A stretch of DNA of 64,000 nucleotides from Streptomyces sp. B93 (GCF_018070565.1 NZ_JAGPXL010000014.1:62001-126000), one strand, 5' to 3'; counted from the stretch's first letter, positions 9,163-19,095 are shown. Program-made: numbers and translations. The notes: a model not told the origin generated them from the sequence alone.

Positions 9163-9215
9163 GCGATGACTCCTGATGTGACGTCAGGGGGCTTTGTGCG
9201 GACGCGGTACGCGGG

Positions 9216-10265
9216 TCAGCTGACCTTCTTGGCGTTCTCCAGCGCCTCGGCCAGGGCCTCCACCAGCGGGGCGCACTTGTCGTAGGAGAGGATCGGCTCC
9301 GCGGAGCGGGCGATGACCTGGCCGGCCTTGACCGCGGGCAGCTTCTTCCAGGTGCCCTCGGTGATGTCGGCGGGCTGGATGGCGGAGGTGCGGTCGTCCA
9401 TCATGATGATGTCCGCGTCGTACTTGTCGACGTTCTCCCAGCTCAGCGACTCGAACCAGCCGCCGCCCTCGGCCTTGGCGTCCTCCGGCGGCTCGACGAA
9501 GTTCACGCCGAGGGCCTTGAAGTACTCCAGGTCGACCGAGAGGTTGGTGCCGGAGACGTAGAAGATGTCCTGGCTCGCGGAGCCCGCCATCACCTTGAGG
9601 TCCGGCTTGGCCTTGGCGGCGGCGCGCAGCCGGGCCGAGGCGTCCTCGAAGCGCTTCTTCGCCTCGGTGATCTTCGACGAGGTCACGTCCGCGCCCAGCG
9701 ACTTGGCGAGGTCCAGCATGCGCTGGAGCGGCTCGGTCAGCTGACGGTCGTAGACGGAGACGCCGACGCTCGGGGCGCCCACGGCGAGGATCTTGTCCTT
9801 GGACTCGTCCGGGACGTACCAGAGGGTGCCCTGGTCGTCGAACATCGTGGAGACCAGCAGGTCCGGGGTGAGGGAGACGTACTTCTCGATGTTGAACTGG
9901 CCCCACTCGTTGCCGAGTATCTCGACCTTGCTGATGTCCATGTCACCGGCCTGGACGTCCGCCTTGCCGTCGGCGGTCTCGGTCGGGCCGAAGACGCCCT
10001 TGACCTCGATGCCGTAGTCGTAGAGCGCGGCGGCGACGCCGGTGAACGCGACGATGTTCGCGGGGACCTTGTCGGCCTTCGCCGTCTCGCCGCGGTCGTC
10101 CTTGAACGTCCAGGGGCCGGACTCCTTGCCGGAGGCCGTCGCGTCCGCGCCACCGCTGTTCGTGTCTTCGTCGCCGCAGGCTGCGAGCACGGCGCCGAGG
10201 CCGAGGGCGCCGCCCGCGGCGAGGATGCCGCGGCGGGTGAGGTGGGTGGCACGGGCGTTGGACAT
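9216..10265 (-). CDS. desE: DesE ferrioxamine-binding lipoprotein (349 aa)
   Basis: Substrate-binding lipoprotein of the FepB/FhuD class for ferrioxamine uptake. The signal peptide has twin arginines (R11-R12 in HLTRRGILAAGG) and the lipobox LAAC with lipidated C30, so Tat export is plausible. The mature part shows GPTETADGKADVQ and the long central helix typical of class III binding proteins. No permease genes are adjacent, so it probably works with an Fhu/Cch-type ABC importer elsewhere. An iron box lies 51 bp upstream. Ends before desF in the same operon. Confidence 0.93.
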   Translation of the reverse strand: MSNARATHLTRRGILAAGGALGLGAVLAACGDEDTNSGGADATASGKESGPWTFKDDRGETAKADKVPANIVAFTGVAAALYDYGIEVKGVFGPTETADGKADVQAGDMDISKVEILGNEWGQFNIEKYVSLTPDLLVSTMFDDQGTLWYVPDESKDKILAVGAPSVGVSVYDRQLTEPLQRMLDLAKSLGADVTSSKITEAKKRFEDASARLRAAAKAKPDLKVMAGSASQDIFYVSGTNLSVDLEYFKALGVNFVEPPEDAKAEGGGWFESLSWENVDKYDADIIMMDDRTSAIQPADITEGTWKKLPAVKAGQVIARSAEPILSYDKCAPLVEALAEALENAKKVS

Positions 10266-10315
10266 GGGCGTGACTGCTTTCGAACAGGGCGGGGCGCCCG
10301 CCGGACAATTCGAAG

Positions 10316-10334
10316 GTAGGTTAGCCTAACCTCA
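10316..10334. promoter_or_regulatory. Iron box upstream of desEF
   Basis: GTAGGTTAGCCTAACCTCA matches the 19-bp iron-box consensus at 16 of 19 positions, with the full AGGTTAGCCTAACCT core. The site is between divergent desE and a small membrane gene and most likely controls desE. Confidence 0.93.
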
Positions 10335-10408
10335 GATCTTGTCCAGGGTCTGGGGGCCCTGACGGTGCGTGGTGTGGATCACTGCCCCGTGTGTGACACA
10401 GTCGTCCG

Positions 10409-10786
10409 ATGCCCACGCCATCCGGCAACTCCCCTCCCCCCGGCGGGCGGAGCGCGCTGCGGACCTGGGCGCTGCCCGTGGTCCTGAATCTCGCGGTCGG
10501 GGTCGTGGCCGTCGTCCCGCTGGCCTTCCTGTGGTTCTTTCTGGCCAACTTCCCCCTCGCGGCCCTGGGGCTCACCAGCCGGGAACCCACGGAGAACGAC
10601 GGCATGCTGCCATGGGCGCTCCTGCTGGTGCCGATGTGGACGCTGCTGCTCGCGCTGTGGGGTTCGCTCAACGCGTGGCTGCGGGACGGGCGCGCCGTGC
10701 CGGGGCGGCGGTACTGGGGGGTCAGCGCGGCCCTGCTGCTGGGCCCGACGGCGGCCCTGGCCGGTGTCCTGGCCGCCGTCGGGTGA
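10409..10786 (+). CDS. Small integral membrane protein (125 aa), unknown function
   Basis: I do not recognise a family. Three hydrophobic segments are visible at about residues 18-50, 68-88 and 100-124, with a short cytoplasmic Pro-rich N-terminus and a loop containing SREPTENDGMLPW. The ATG at 10409 is the only start that keeps the first membrane segment intact. It is convergent with the acyl-CoA dehydrogenase gene (3 nt between stops) and divergent from desE. The proximity to the iron box could mean iron control, but the box orientation does not show it. Confidence 0.7.
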   Translation: MPTPSGNSPPPGGRSALRTWALPVVLNLAVGVVAVVPLAFLWFFLANFPLAALGLTSREPTENDGMLPWALLLVPMWTLLLALWGSLNAWLRDGRAVPGRRYWGVSAALLLGPTAALAGVLAAVG

Positions 10787-10789
10787 AGG

Positions 10790-11950
10790 TCAGCCCGCCA
10801 GCCCCAGTTCCCGGGCGATCAGCATCCGCTGGACCTCGCTGGTGCCCTCGCCGATTTCCAGGATCTTGGAGTCGCGCCACATGCGGGCGACCGGGTACTC
10901 GTTCATGAAGCCGTAGCCGCCGTGGATCTGGGTGGCGTCGCGGGCGTTGTCGACGGCGATCGTGGAGGAGTGCAGCTTCGCGAGGGCGGCCTCCTTCTTG
11001 AAGGGCTCACCGGCGACCAGCCGGGACGCCGCGTCGCGCCAGGCGAGGCGGGCGGTGTGGGCGCGCATCTCCATGTCGGCGAGCTTGAACTGGATGGCCT
11101 GGTTGGCGCCGATCGGGCGGCCGAAGGCGTGCCGTTCCTTCGCGTAGCGGACCGACTCGTCGACGCAGCCCTGCGCCAGGCCCGTGGCCAGCGCCGCGAT
11201 CGCGATGCGGCCCTCGTCGAGGATGCGCAGGAACTGCGCGTACCCGCGGCCCTCCTCGCCGAGCAGGTTGGCGGCCGGGACCCGGACATCGGTGAAGGAC
11301 AGCTCACGGGTGTCGGAGGCGTTCCAGCCGACCTTGGAGTAGGCGGGCGCCACCGTGAACCCGGGCGTGCCCGACGGGACGATGATCGAGGAGATCCGCG
11401 GCTTGCCCTCCGGGGTGCGGTCGGTGACCGCGGTGACCGTCACCAGGCCGGTGATGTCCGTACCGGAGTTGGTGATGAAGCACTTGGTGCCGTTGATGAC
11501 CCATTCGTCCGTCTCCGGGTCCAGGCGGGCCGTCGTCCGGGTCGCGCCCGCGTCCGAGCCGCCGTCCGGCTCGGTCAGGCCGAACGCGCCGAGGACCTCG
11601 CCGGAGCAGAGGCGGGGCAGCCACTTCTCCTTCTGCTCCCTGGTCCCGAACAGGTGGATCGGCATCGCGCCCAGCGAGACGCCCGCCTCCAGGGTGATGG
11701 CGACCGAGGAGTCCACCCGGGCCAGCTCCTCCAGGGCGATGCCCAGGGCGAGGTAGTCGCCGCCCATCCCGCCGTACTCCTCGGGGAAGGGGAGCCCGAA
11801 CAGGCCCATGCGGCCCATCTCCCGGACGATCTCGTACGGGAACTCGTGCCGCTCGTAGTAGTCGCCGATCTTGGGGGCGACCACGTCGTGCGCGAACTCC
11901 TCGACGGTGCGGCGGAGTTCTTCCAGCTCGGGGGAGAGACGGTGGTCCAT
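10790..11950 (-). CDS. acdH: Acyl-CoA dehydrogenase of the leucine/branched-chain operon (386 aa)
   Basis: FAD flavoenzyme oxidising a branched short-chain acyl-CoA, probably isovaleryl- or isobutyryl-CoA, and passing electrons to ETF. Family signatures include GAFGLTEPDGGSDAG (flavin/substrate contact) and QIHGGYGFMNEYPV. The catalytic base appears to be E368 in IGEGTSE, the MCAD/SCAD position. The helix position used by isovaleryl- and long-chain enzymes has Gly before Arg (LDEGRIAIAA). ATG 11950 follows the HMG-CoA lyase stop by 8 nt, with AGGAG upstream. It is the last gene of the operon. S. coelicolor acdH is the likely orthologue (position from memory). Confidence 0.9.
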   Translation of the reverse strand: MDHRLSPELEELRRTVEEFAHDVVAPKIGDYYERHEFPYEIVREMGRMGLFGLPFPEEYGGMGGDYLALGIALEELARVDSSVAITLEAGVSLGAMPIHLFGTREQKEKWLPRLCSGEVLGAFGLTEPDGGSDAGATRTTARLDPETDEWVINGTKCFITNSGTDITGLVTVTAVTDRTPEGKPRISSIIVPSGTPGFTVAPAYSKVGWNASDTRELSFTDVRVPAANLLGEEGRGYAQFLRILDEGRIAIAALATGLAQGCVDESVRYAKERHAFGRPIGANQAIQFKLADMEMRAHTARLAWRDAASRLVAGEPFKKEAALAKLHSSTIAVDNARDATQIHGGYGFMNEYPVARMWRDSKILEIGEGTSEVQRMLIARELGLAG

Positions 11951-11958
11951 GGCTCTGA

Positions 11959-12900
11959 TCACGACTCCTGGTGGGAGAGGGCTCGTACGGTGCGGGACGG
12001 GCTGGGTCGGCCCAGTTGTCCGGCCATCCACACGCTCGTGGCGATGAGGCGGCCGAGGTCGACGCCGGTGTCGATGCCGAGGCCCCGCAGCATCCACACC
12101 AGGTCCTCGGTGGCGAGGTTGCCGGTGGCGGACTTGGCGTACGGGCAGCCGCCCAGGCCGCCCGCGGAGGAGTCGACGGTGGTCACTCCGTGCCGCAGGG
12201 CGGTGAGGGTGTTGGCGAGGGCCTGGCCGTAGGTGTCGTGGAAGTGCACGCCGAGGGCGGACACCGGCACGCCCGCCTCGGTCAGCGCCGTGAGCAGGGC
12301 GGACACATGGCCCGGTGTGCCCACGCCGATGGTGTCGCCGAGGCTCAGCTCGTCGCAGCCCATGTCCAGCAGCGCCCGGCAGACGTGCACCACCTGCGGG
12401 ACGGGGACCTCGCCCTCCCAGGGGTCGCCGAAGCACATCGACAGATAGCCGCGCACATGGACGCCCGCCGCCTTCGCGCGGGTGACGACCGGCTCGAACA
12501 TCGCCAGCGCCTCGTCCATCGTGCGGTTGAGGTTGGCCCGCGCGAAGGACTCGCTGGCGCTGGCGAACACGGCGACCCGGTCGGCGCCCAGGGCGAGTGC
12601 CCGGTCCAGGCCGCGTTCGTTCGGCACCAGGACGGGCAGCGCCACCGGCAGGCCGGCCACCCGCGGGTACAGCTCCTCGGCGTCGGCCAGCTGGGGCACC
12701 CACTTGGGGTGGACGAAACTGGTCGCCTCGACGGTCGTCAGCCCGGCGTCGGCCAGCCTGCGGATGAACTCCGCCTTGACCTCCGTCGGGACGGTCGCCT
12801 TCTCGTTCTGGAGGCCGTCGCGGGGGCCCACCTCGTGGATGCGGACCCGGGCGGGCAGGGCCGCGTCCGGGACCACCATGGGCAGCTGGGGGACAGTCAC
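11959..12900 (-). CDS. hmgL: Hydroxymethylglutaryl-CoA lyase (313 aa)
   Basis: Cleaves HMG-CoA to acetoacetate and acetyl-CoA, the last step of leucine degradation. It is a TIM-barrel DRE-type lyase: the [12 protein letters not shown] motif near residue 23 carries the metal-binding Asp and catalytic Arg. The [10 protein letters not shown] motif supplies two metal His residues, and GGLGGCPYA has the catalytic Cys loop. The GTG start at 12900 overlaps the carboxylase alpha stop (GTGA), so translation is coupled. Length is normal for the bacterial enzyme. Confidence 0.94.
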   Translation of the reverse strand: MTVPQLPMVVPDAALPARVRIHEVGPRDGLQNEKATVPTEVKAEFIRRLADAGLTTVEATSFVHPKWVPQLADAEELYPRVAGLPVALPVLVPNERGLDRALALGADRVAVFASASESFARANLNRTMDEALAMFEPVVTRAKAAGVHVRGYLSMCFGDPWEGEVPVPQVVHVCRALLDMGCDELSLGDTIGVGTPGHVSALLTALTEAGVPVSALGVHFHDTYGQALANTLTALRHGVTTVDSSAGGLGGCPYAKSATGNLATEDLVWMLRGLGIDTGVDLGRLIATSVWMAGQLGRPSPSRTVRALSHQES

Positions 12901-14834
12901 TGTTCCGCCTCCTCGTGCGGGGCGATCACCGCCAGGATCTGGTCCATGGCCACCGTGGTGCCCGGGCGGACGTCCAGCTCGGCGACCGTGCCCGCGTGCG
13001 GGGCGGAGATGACGTGCTCCATCTTCATCGCCTCCACCACCAGCAGGCTCTGCCCGGCCGCCACCTCGTCGCCGACGGCGACCTTGACGACCGTGACCGT
13101 GCCCGGCATCGGGGCGGTGAGGGAATCGGCACCCGAATGCGCCGCACGGGTGAGGGACTCGGCCACCGGGTCGTGGTCGCGCACGTGCCAGGCGTCGCCC
13201 GCGCGGCCGAGCCAGACGCCGTCCGGCGCGGTGGCGCGGTCGAAGGTGTGGCGGACACCGTCGAGGGTGACGGACACCCGGTCGTCGGTGACGGAGTGCG
13301 TCCCGCGCGGCGCGTACTCCACCGCCTCGCGCACCCGCAGCGGGAAGCGGGCCGGACGGGGGGTGCCGCCGAGCCGCCAGCCGTCGGGCACGGAGAACGG
13401 ATCGGTCCAGCCGCCCGCCCCGTTCGGCCGCAGGGCGTCCAGCCGTACGGCCGCCGCCGCCTCGTACACCTCCTCGGGTACGACGGCGGCGACCAGCCCT
13501 TCCACCTCGCGCTCGACCAGGCCGGTGTCCAGGTCGCCCGCGACGACCGCCGGGTGCGCCAGCAGCCGCCGCAGGAACCCGGCGTTGGTGGGCACGCCCA
13601 GCGTGACCGTCTCCGCGAGGGCGGCCCGCAGCCTGCGCAGGGCGGTCGCGCGGTCGGGGCCGTACGCGATCACCTTGGACAGCATCGGGTCGTAGAGGCT
13701 GCCGACCTCGGTGCCCTCGCTGAGCCCGGAGTCCGTGCGGATGCCGTCGCCCTGGGGCTCGCGCAGCCGCAGCACCGTGCCGCCGGACGGCAGGAAGCCG
13801 CGCGCGGGGTCCTCGGCGCAGATCCGGGCCTCCACGGCGTGCCCGGTGAGGGAGACGTCCTCCTGGGCGAACCCCAGCGGCTCGCCCGCCGCCACCCGCA
13901 GCTGCCACTCCACCAGGTCCACCCCGGTGACCAGCTCGGTGACCGGATGCTCCACCTGGAGGCGGGTGTTCATCTCCATGAAGTAGTACGACGTCGGGTC
14001 GCCGCCCGGGACGATGAACTCCACCGTCCCCGCGCCCCGGTAGCCGCACGAGCGCGCCGCCTGCACGGCCGCCTCGCCCATCGCCGCGCGGGTCGCCTCG
14101 TCGAGGAGCACGCTCGGCGCCTCCTCGATGACCTTCTGGTGGCGCCGCTGGAGGGAGCACTCGCGCTCCCCGAGGTGCACCACGTTGCCGTGGCCGTCGG
14201 CCAGCACCTGGATCTCGATGTGCCGGGGCCGGTCGATCCACCGCTCCACCAGGAGCGTGTCGTCGCCGAAGGAGGCGCGGGCCTCACGGCGGGCGGCGGC
14301 GATCTCCTCCTCCAGGAGGGTGAGGTCGCGCACCAGCCGCATGCCCTTGCCGCCGCCGCCCGCGCTGGGCTTGAGCAGCACGGGCGCGCCCAGTTCCCGG
14401 GCGGCCTCGGCGAGATCGGGGTCCCGGCCGCCGGGGACGACGGGCACCCCGGCCTCCTTGACGGTCTCCTTCGCCCGGATCTTGTCGCCCATCAGGGCGA
14501 TGGCCTCGGCGGGCGGCCCGATGAACACCAGACCGGCGTCGGCGCAGGCGCGCGCGAAGGCCGCGTTCTCCGCGAGGAAGCCGTACCCGGGGTGGACGGC
14601 CTGGGCGCCGGTCCGCGCGGCGGCCTCCAGCAGCCGCTCCACGGAGAGATAGCTCTCGGCCGCCGGGGCGGGCCCGATCCGCACCGCGGTGTCGGCTTCC
14701 CTCACGTGCCGGGCGTCGGCGTCCGCGTCGGAGAAGACGGCCACCGAGCGCACGCCCAGCGCGCGCAGGGTGCGGATGACGCGGACGGCGATCTCGCCGC
14801 GGTTGGCGACCAGGACGGTGTCGAACATGGTCAT
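12897..14834 (-). CDS. Biotin-dependent acyl-CoA carboxylase alpha subunit, MccA-type (645 aa)
   Basis: Contains a biotin carboxylase domain (about residues 1-450) and a C-terminal biotinyl domain with K604 in EAMKMEH as the biotinylation site. ATP-grasp features include [13 protein letters not shown], the [15 protein letters not shown] block and [14 protein letters not shown]. The context (beta subunit upstream, HMG-CoA lyase and acyl-CoA dehydrogenase downstream) makes 3-methylcrotonyl-CoA the most likely substrate rather than acetyl- or propionyl-CoA. ATG 14834 is chosen: AGGGGGAG lies 7 nt upstream, inside the tail of the beta gene. Start GTG 14852 is less likely. Confidence 0.93.
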   Translation of the reverse strand: MTMFDTVLVANRGEIAVRVIRTLRALGVRSVAVFSDADADARHVREADTAVRIGPAPAAESYLSVERLLEAAARTGAQAVHPGYGFLAENAAFARACADAGLVFIGPPAEAIALMGDKIRAKETVKEAGVPVVPGGRDPDLAEAARELGAPVLLKPSAGGGGKGMRLVRDLTLLEEEIAAARREARASFGDDTLLVERWIDRPRHIEIQVLADGHGNVVHLGERECSLQRRHQKVIEEAPSVLLDEATRAAMGEAAVQAARSCGYRGAGTVEFIVPGGDPTSYYFMEMNTRLQVEHPVTELVTGVDLVEWQLRVAAGEPLGFAQEDVSLTGHAVEARICAEDPARGFLPSGGTVLRLREPQGDGIRTDSGLSEGTEVGSLYDPMLSKVIAYGPDRATALRRLRAALAETVTLGVPTNAGFLRRLLAHPAVVAGDLDTGLVEREVEGLVAAVVPEEVYEAAAAVRLDALRPNGAGGWTDPFSVPDGWRLGGTPRPARFPLRVREAVEYAPRGTHSVTDDRVSVTLDGVRHTFDRATAPDGVWLGRAGDAWHVRDHDPVAESLTRAAHSGADSLTAPMPGTVTVVKVAVGDEVAAGQSLLVVEAMKMEHVISAPHAGTVAELDVRPGTTVAMDQILAVIAPHEEAEQ

Positions 14835-14848
14835 CTCGTAGCTCCCCC

Positions 14849-16465
14849 TCACATCCGGAAGACGCCGAACTGGGGGTCACCCAGGGGCGCGTTGCCGCAG
14901 GCCGTCAGTGCCAGGCCCAGCACCTGCCGGGTCTCCAGCGGGTCGATGACGCCGTCGTCCCAGAGCCGGGCGGTGGCGTAGTAGGCGTTGCCCTGGCGCT
15001 CGTACTGCTCCCGGATGGGCGCCTTGAAGGAGTCCTCGTCCTCCGGCGCCCAGTCCTCCCCGCGCGCCTCGAGCTGGTCCCGCTTGACGGTGGCGAGGAC
15101 GGAGGCGGCCTGCTCGCCGCCCATGACGGAGATCTTGGCGTTGGGCCACATCCACAGGAAGCGCGGTGAATACGCGCGCCCGCACATGGAGTAGTTCCCC
15201 GCGCCGTACGACCCGCCGACGACGACGGTCAGCTTCGGTACGCGTGTGCACGCGACGGCGGTGACCATCTTCGCGCCGTGCTTGGCGATGCCACCGGCCT
15301 CGTAGTCCTTGCCGACCATGAAGCCGGAGATGTTCTGGAGGAAGACCAGCGGGATGCCGCGCTGGTCGCAGAGCTCGATGAAGTGGGCGCCCTTCTGGGC
15401 GGACTCGGAGAACAGGATGCCGTTGTTGGCGACGACGCCGACCGGGTGGCCGTGGATGCGGGCGAAGCCCGTGACGAGGGTCTGCCCGAACTCGGACTTG
15501 AACTCCGCGAACCGGGAGCCGTCGACGACCCGGGCGATGATCTCGCGGACGTCGTAGGGGGTGCGGGAGTCGACCGGCACGGCGCCGTACAGCCCGTACG
15601 GGTCGACCTTGGGCTCGGCGACGGGCTCCGTGCGCCAGGGCAGGTCGCCGCGGGCGGGGAGGGTGGCGACGATGTTCCGCACGATGCGCAGCGCGTGCGG
15701 GTCGTCCTCCGCCAGATGGTCGGTGACACCGGACACGCGCGCGTGCACCTCGCCGCCGCCCAGCTCCTCGGCGGTGACGACCTCCCCGGTGGCGGCCTTC
15801 ACCAGCGGCGGCCCGCCGAGGAAGATCGTCCCCTGGTTCCGGACGATGACGGCCTCGTCGCTCATCGCGGGCACATACGCCCCGCCCGCCGTGCACGACC
15901 CGAGCACGGCGGCGATCTGCGGAATCCCGGCACCGGACATCCGGGCCTGGTTGTAGAAGATCCGCCCGAAGTGCTCCCGGTCCGGGAAGACCTCGTCCTG
16001 CATGGGCAGGAAGGCACCGCCGGAGTCGACGAGGTAGAGGCAGGGCAGCCGGTTCTCCAGGGCCACCTCCTGCGCCCGCAGGTGCTTCTTCACCGTCATC
16101 GGGTAGTACGTCCCGCCCTTGACGGTGGCGTCGTTGGCGACGACGACGCAGTCCCGTCCGCTGACCCGCCCGATCCCGGCGATCACCCCGGCGGCCGGAG
16201 CCTGTCCGTCGTACATCCCGTCGGCGGCGAGCGGCGCCAGCTCCAGGAAGGGCGAGCCGGGGTCGAGCAGGGTGTCCACCCGGTCCCTCGGCAGCAGCTT
16301 GCCGCGCGCGGTGTGCCGGGCGCGGGCCTTCTCATCACCGCCCAGCCGGGCCGCGGCGAGCTTGCCGCGCAGCTCCTCGACGAGTGCGCGGTGCGCCTCC
16401 TCGTTGGCCCGCCAGGCCTCCGACGCGGGGTCGGCCGCGGTCGTCAGCTCGGGTGCCTCCTGCAT
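14849..16465 (-). CDS. Methylcrotonyl-CoA carboxylase beta (carboxyltransferase) subunit (538 aa)
   Basis: Transfers CO2 from carboxybiotin to the acyl-CoA. Two crotonase-fold halves are evident, with oxyanion-hole glycines in [17 protein letters not shown] (N-half) and [20 protein letters not shown] (C-half). The latter block is typical of MCC beta rather than propionyl-CoA carboxylase. [21 protein letters not shown] is also diagnostic. First gene of a four-gene leucine/isovalerate operon. ATG 16465 is preceded by GAGGGG. Promoter and two palindromic TetR-type operators lie upstream, shared with the divergent tetR gene. Confidence 0.93.
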   Translation of the reverse strand: MQEAPELTTAADPASEAWRANEEAHRALVEELRGKLAAARLGGDEKARARHTARGKLLPRDRVDTLLDPGSPFLELAPLAADGMYDGQAPAAGVIAGIGRVSGRDCVVVANDATVKGGTYYPMTVKKHLRAQEVALENRLPCLYLVDSGGAFLPMQDEVFPDREHFGRIFYNQARMSGAGIPQIAAVLGSCTAGGAYVPAMSDEAVIVRNQGTIFLGGPPLVKAATGEVVTAEELGGGEVHARVSGVTDHLAEDDPHALRIVRNIVATLPARGDLPWRTEPVAEPKVDPYGLYGAVPVDSRTPYDVREIIARVVDGSRFAEFKSEFGQTLVTGFARIHGHPVGVVANNGILFSESAQKGAHFIELCDQRGIPLVFLQNISGFMVGKDYEAGGIAKHGAKMVTAVACTRVPKLTVVVGGSYGAGNYSMCGRAYSPRFLWMWPNAKISVMGGEQAASVLATVKRDQLEARGEDWAPEDEDSFKAPIREQYERQGNAYYATARLWDDGVIDPLETRQVLGLALTACGNAPLGDPQFGVFRM

Positions 16466-16509
16466 CCTGCGATCCCCTCACCCGTACGGCCGACCGGTGG
16501 GACGGCCGT

Positions 16510-16554
16510 GTTAATGAGCGTTAACGTATGTCGCCCATGTTAACGACCGCTAAC
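16510..16554. promoter_or_regulatory. Twin palindromic operators between the carboxylase operon and tetR
   Basis: Two 16-bp near-perfect palindromes, GTTAATGAGCGTTAAC (16510-16525) and GTTAACGACCGCTAAC (16539-16554), share half-site GTTAACG/CGTTAAC with a 2-bp spacer. Starts are 29 bp apart. They occupy the divergent promoter region and are the natural targets of the adjacent TetR protein, repressing both directions. Confidence 0.85.
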
Positions 16555-16576
16555 CACGCTGTCTACAATTGCCTCC

Positions 16577-17173
16577 ATGAGCATCAGGACCGACGCCCCC
16601 ACCCGGCGCGAACAGATCCTCAAGGAGGCCGCCCGGCTCTTCGCCGAGCGCGGCTTCCACGGCGTCGGGGTCGACGAGATAGGCGCCGCCGTGGGCATCA
16701 GCGGTCCCGGCCTCTACCGCCACTTCCCCGGCAAGGACGCGATGCTCGCCGAGCTGCTGGTCGGCATCAGCGGCCAGCTCCTCACCGGAGCGAAGCGCCG
16801 CCTGGCGGACGCCGACGGCAGCGCGCCCTCGGCGGTCCTCGACTCCCTCATCGAGGGCCACATCGACTTCGCCCTGGACGACCGTCCCCTCATCACCCTG
16901 CACGACCGCGAGCTGGACCGCCTCCGCGACAGTGACCGCAAACTGGTCCGCCAGCTCCAGCGGCAGTACGTCGAACTGTGGGTCGCGGTGGTCCGAGAGG
17001 TCTATCCCTCCCTCACCGAACCCACGGCCCGCTCAGCCGTCCACTCGGTCTTCGGCCTGCTGAACTCCACCCCCCACCTGGGCCGCCGAGGCTCCCTGCC
17101 GGGCCGCGCGGCAACGTCGGAACTGCTCCACCGCATGGCCCGGGGGGCCTTCGGGGCGGCGGGCGGCGCCTGA
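16577..17173 (+). CDS. TetR-family repressor of the leucine-catabolism operon (198 aa)
   Basis: The N-terminal HTH (about residues 10-57) reads RREQILKEAARLFAERGFHG then ISGPGLYRHFPGKDAMLAEL, a standard TetR DNA-binding domain. The C-terminal part is an all-helical ligand domain. It is divergent from the carboxylase-HMGL-dehydrogenase operon with two palindromic operators between them, so the likely inducer is a leucine-derived acyl-CoA such as isovaleryl- or methylcrotonyl-CoA. A TACAAT element at 16564-16569 only 8 nt before the ATG suggests a leaderless or very short leader transcript. Confidence 0.9.
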   Translation: MSIRTDAPTRREQILKEAARLFAERGFHGVGVDEIGAAVGISGPGLYRHFPGKDAMLAELLVGISGQLLTGAKRRLADADGSAPSAVLDSLIEGHIDFALDDRPLITLHDRELDRLRDSDRKLVRQLQRQYVELWVAVVREVYPSLTEPTARSAVHSVFGLLNSTPHLGRRGSLPGRAATSELLHRMARGAFGAAGGA

Positions 17174-17472
17174 CCCCTCCGGGCCCGCTCAGCCGGGGCG
17201 GTGCCCCACCGCCGGCGACCGGTGGAGCGCGTCGCCGAAGCGGTGCCGTGAACCGCAGCGCCGAACGCGTGCCGGGCCGACCGTTGTTCCGTGCGGAGGG
17301 CGAGCCTCAGGGCCGGGCCCGGGATGGCCGGCCCGAGGTCATCGGCAGGCCGGCCAACGGCCGCAGCGGGGGCGGCCAGGTGACGCAGCGTCTCCGGCGT
17401 GGCCGCGTGAGCCGTGTCCCAGCGGGCGGAACGGCCGGGACGGGGGCCGGGGGCTGCCTCACAATGGGAGGC

Positions 17473-18261
17473 ATGCCGATATCCGGGACACCCAGCCGCG
17501 CAGAACTCGTCGACCACCTCGTCAGAACCCGTATCGCGGGCGAGGTCGCGACGCCGCGCGAGAACAACCTCTCCCACTACCGCCAGTTGTCCAACGGTGT
17601 GCGCAACTTCTGGCTCGGGCTGGAGCTGGGGGACCGCTGGACCGACGAGCAGGACGTGCTCGCGGTGATGGCGGAGCGGGTGGGAGTGAATGATGACCAC
17701 GAGTACCGGTACGGGCAGGACACCATCGACCCGGAGCTGACCGTCGCCGCGTTGGAGCGGATGGCGGGGCGGCTGCGGAAGGCGGCGGACGGACGGCAGC
17801 GGGTGCTGTTCGCGACCGGGCACCCGGGCGGGTTGCTGGACGTGCACCGGGCCACCGCGACCGCTCTGCGCGGCGCCGGGTGCGAGGTCGTCGTCATCCC
17901 GGACGGGCTCCAGACCGACGAGGGCTACGTCATGCAGTTCGCGGACGTGGCGGTGCTGGAGCACGGGGCGACCCTGTGGCACACGCACTCCGGGGAGCCG
18001 ATGAAGGCCATCCTCACCGCGCTGGAGCGGGAGGGCCGCCCGCTGCCCGATCTCGTCGTCGCCGACCACGGCTGGGCCGGTTACGCCGCCCAGCACGGCG
18101 TCGACGCCGTCGGCTACGCCGACTGCAACGACCCCGCCCTCTTCCTCGCGGAGTCCGAGGGCACCCTCCAGGTGGCCGTACCGCTCGACGACCACGTCGT
18201 CAGCCCTCGGTACTACGACCCCATGACCGCCTATCTGCTGGCGGAGGCGGGGCTGGCCTAG
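17473..18261 (+). CDS. Conserved actinobacterial protein, phosphatase-like annotation (262 aa)
   Basis: The protein reads MPISGTPSRAELVDHLVRTR and has a compact two-lobed sequence with LFATGHPGGLLDVHRA, LWHTHSGEPMKAIL and VADHGWAGYAAQHGVDAVGY, suggesting a Rossmann-like fold binding a phosphate or nucleotide. Streptomyces homologues are usually labelled phosphatase (from memory), but I see no named catalytic signature and do not assign a substrate. ATG 17464 is an alternative start; GGGAGG sits only one nucleotide before ATG 17473, so the exact start is uncertain. The 290 nt to the left hold no gene I can support. Confidence 0.7.
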   Translation: MPISGTPSRAELVDHLVRTRIAGEVATPRENNLSHYRQLSNGVRNFWLGLELGDRWTDEQDVLAVMAERVGVNDDHEYRYGQDTIDPELTVAALERMAGRLRKAADGRQRVLFATGHPGGLLDVHRATATALRGAGCEVVVIPDGLQTDEGYVMQFADVAVLEHGATLWHTHSGEPMKAILTALEREGRPLPDLVVADHGWAGYAAQHGVDAVGYADCNDPALFLAESEGTLQVAVPLDDHVVSPRYYDPMTAYLLAEAGLA

Positions 18262-18320
18262 CCCCGGGGCCCTACGCCTGCCCGGCCAGATGGGTCCGCG
18301 CCAGTGCGCGGAACGCCGGC

Positions 18321-18638
18321 TGCAGCGGGCACACCCTCGACGCGGCCCGGCTGTTCCGGCTGGCGCTGGAGGGCGCCCCCGCGGGGGCCCGGCTGGTCGC
18401 GGTCGGGGACGAGGGGGTGCCGTTCCGGGAGATCGCCGAGGTCGTCGGGCGGCGACTGGACGTGCCCGTGGCCGGGATCTCCCGCGAGGAGGGCCAGGAG
18501 CACTTCGGGTTCCTGTCCCTCGCCGTCGGCACCGGCAACCCGGCCTCCGGCGCCCGGACCCGGGAGCCGCTGGGCTGGCGGCCCGAGCATCCGGGGCTGC
18601 TGTCCGACCTGGCGGCCGGGCACCACTTCGGGGCCTGA
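18321..18638 (+). pseudogene. C-terminal remnant of an NAD(P)-dependent epimerase/SDR
   Basis: The frame ending at 18638 encodes HTLDAARLFRLALEGAPAG, then EGVPFREIAEVVGRRLDVP and TREPLGWRPEHPGLLSDL. This is the characteristic end of extended SDR/NAD-epimerase proteins, where VHRLDAARLFRLA and PTHPGLLADL follow a Rossmann N-domain. No in-frame start or N-terminal glycine-rich domain exists upstream, only about 105 recognisable C-terminal residues. Codon bias is still Streptomyces-like, so loss is probably recent. Confidence 0.7.
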
Positions 18639-18790
18639 GGGGCCCCGCACCGCACCGCACCGCACCGATGGCCGACGAGATGTTGCCGCCCCGGCGCGTC
18701 GAGGTGAGCCTGAGCAGGGCGGCACCCGGTCCCGTTGAGCGCGGTCGGACCGCGTCGGCCGTGGTGCGCGGAACGAACGGAGCGAACGCG

Positions 18791-19084
18791 ATGAGGGTCA
18801 TGCTGAGGGCCACCATGAACACCGAGGCCGCGAACGAGGGCATCAAGAACGGCACCCTGCCGAAGGCCGTGGAGTCGATGATGGAACGGCTCAAGCCCGA
18901 GGCGGCCTACTTCACGCCGAACCACGGAGCGAGGTCCTGCATCCTCGTCTTCGACATGCAGGACACCTCGCAGATGCCCAGCGTCTCCGAGCCGCTGTTC
19001 CAGCAGTTCGGCGCGGAGGTCGAGATCCAGCCGGTGATGAACGCCGACGACCTGCGCAAGGGCCTCAGCGCCCTTCAGCAGTAA
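18791..19084 (+). CDS. Small conserved protein, dimeric alpha/beta-barrel type (97 aa)
   Basis: It starts MRVMLRATMNTEAANEGIKN and contains LKPEAAYFTPNHGARSCILV and FDMQDTSQMPSVSEPLFQQF. The pattern of a beta strand, helix, paired strands and a final helix resembles the DUF3303/ABM-like dimeric ferredoxin fold; close copies are frequent in Streptomyces. Function is unknown. The upstream sequence has no obvious strong RBS. It is convergent with tesB, 11 nt between stops. Confidence 0.75.
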   Translation: MRVMLRATMNTEAANEGIKNGTLPKAVESMMERLKPEAAYFTPNHGARSCILVFDMQDTSQMPSVSEPLFQQFGAEVEIQPVMNADDLRKGLSALQQ

Positions 19085-19095
19085 AGGGCCGCGCC

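Noticed and set aside
8302-10265. Considered that desE/desF could be the only iron uptake system with a local permease
   Set aside because: No permease or ATPase gene follows; the neighbours are a small membrane protein and the acyl-CoA operon, so the importer must be elsewhere.
10790-11950. Calling this enzyme strictly isovaleryl-CoA dehydrogenase
   Set aside because: The residue before Arg in the internal helix is Gly and the base sits at the MCAD position, so the operon context alone does not prove the isovaleryl-type mechanism.
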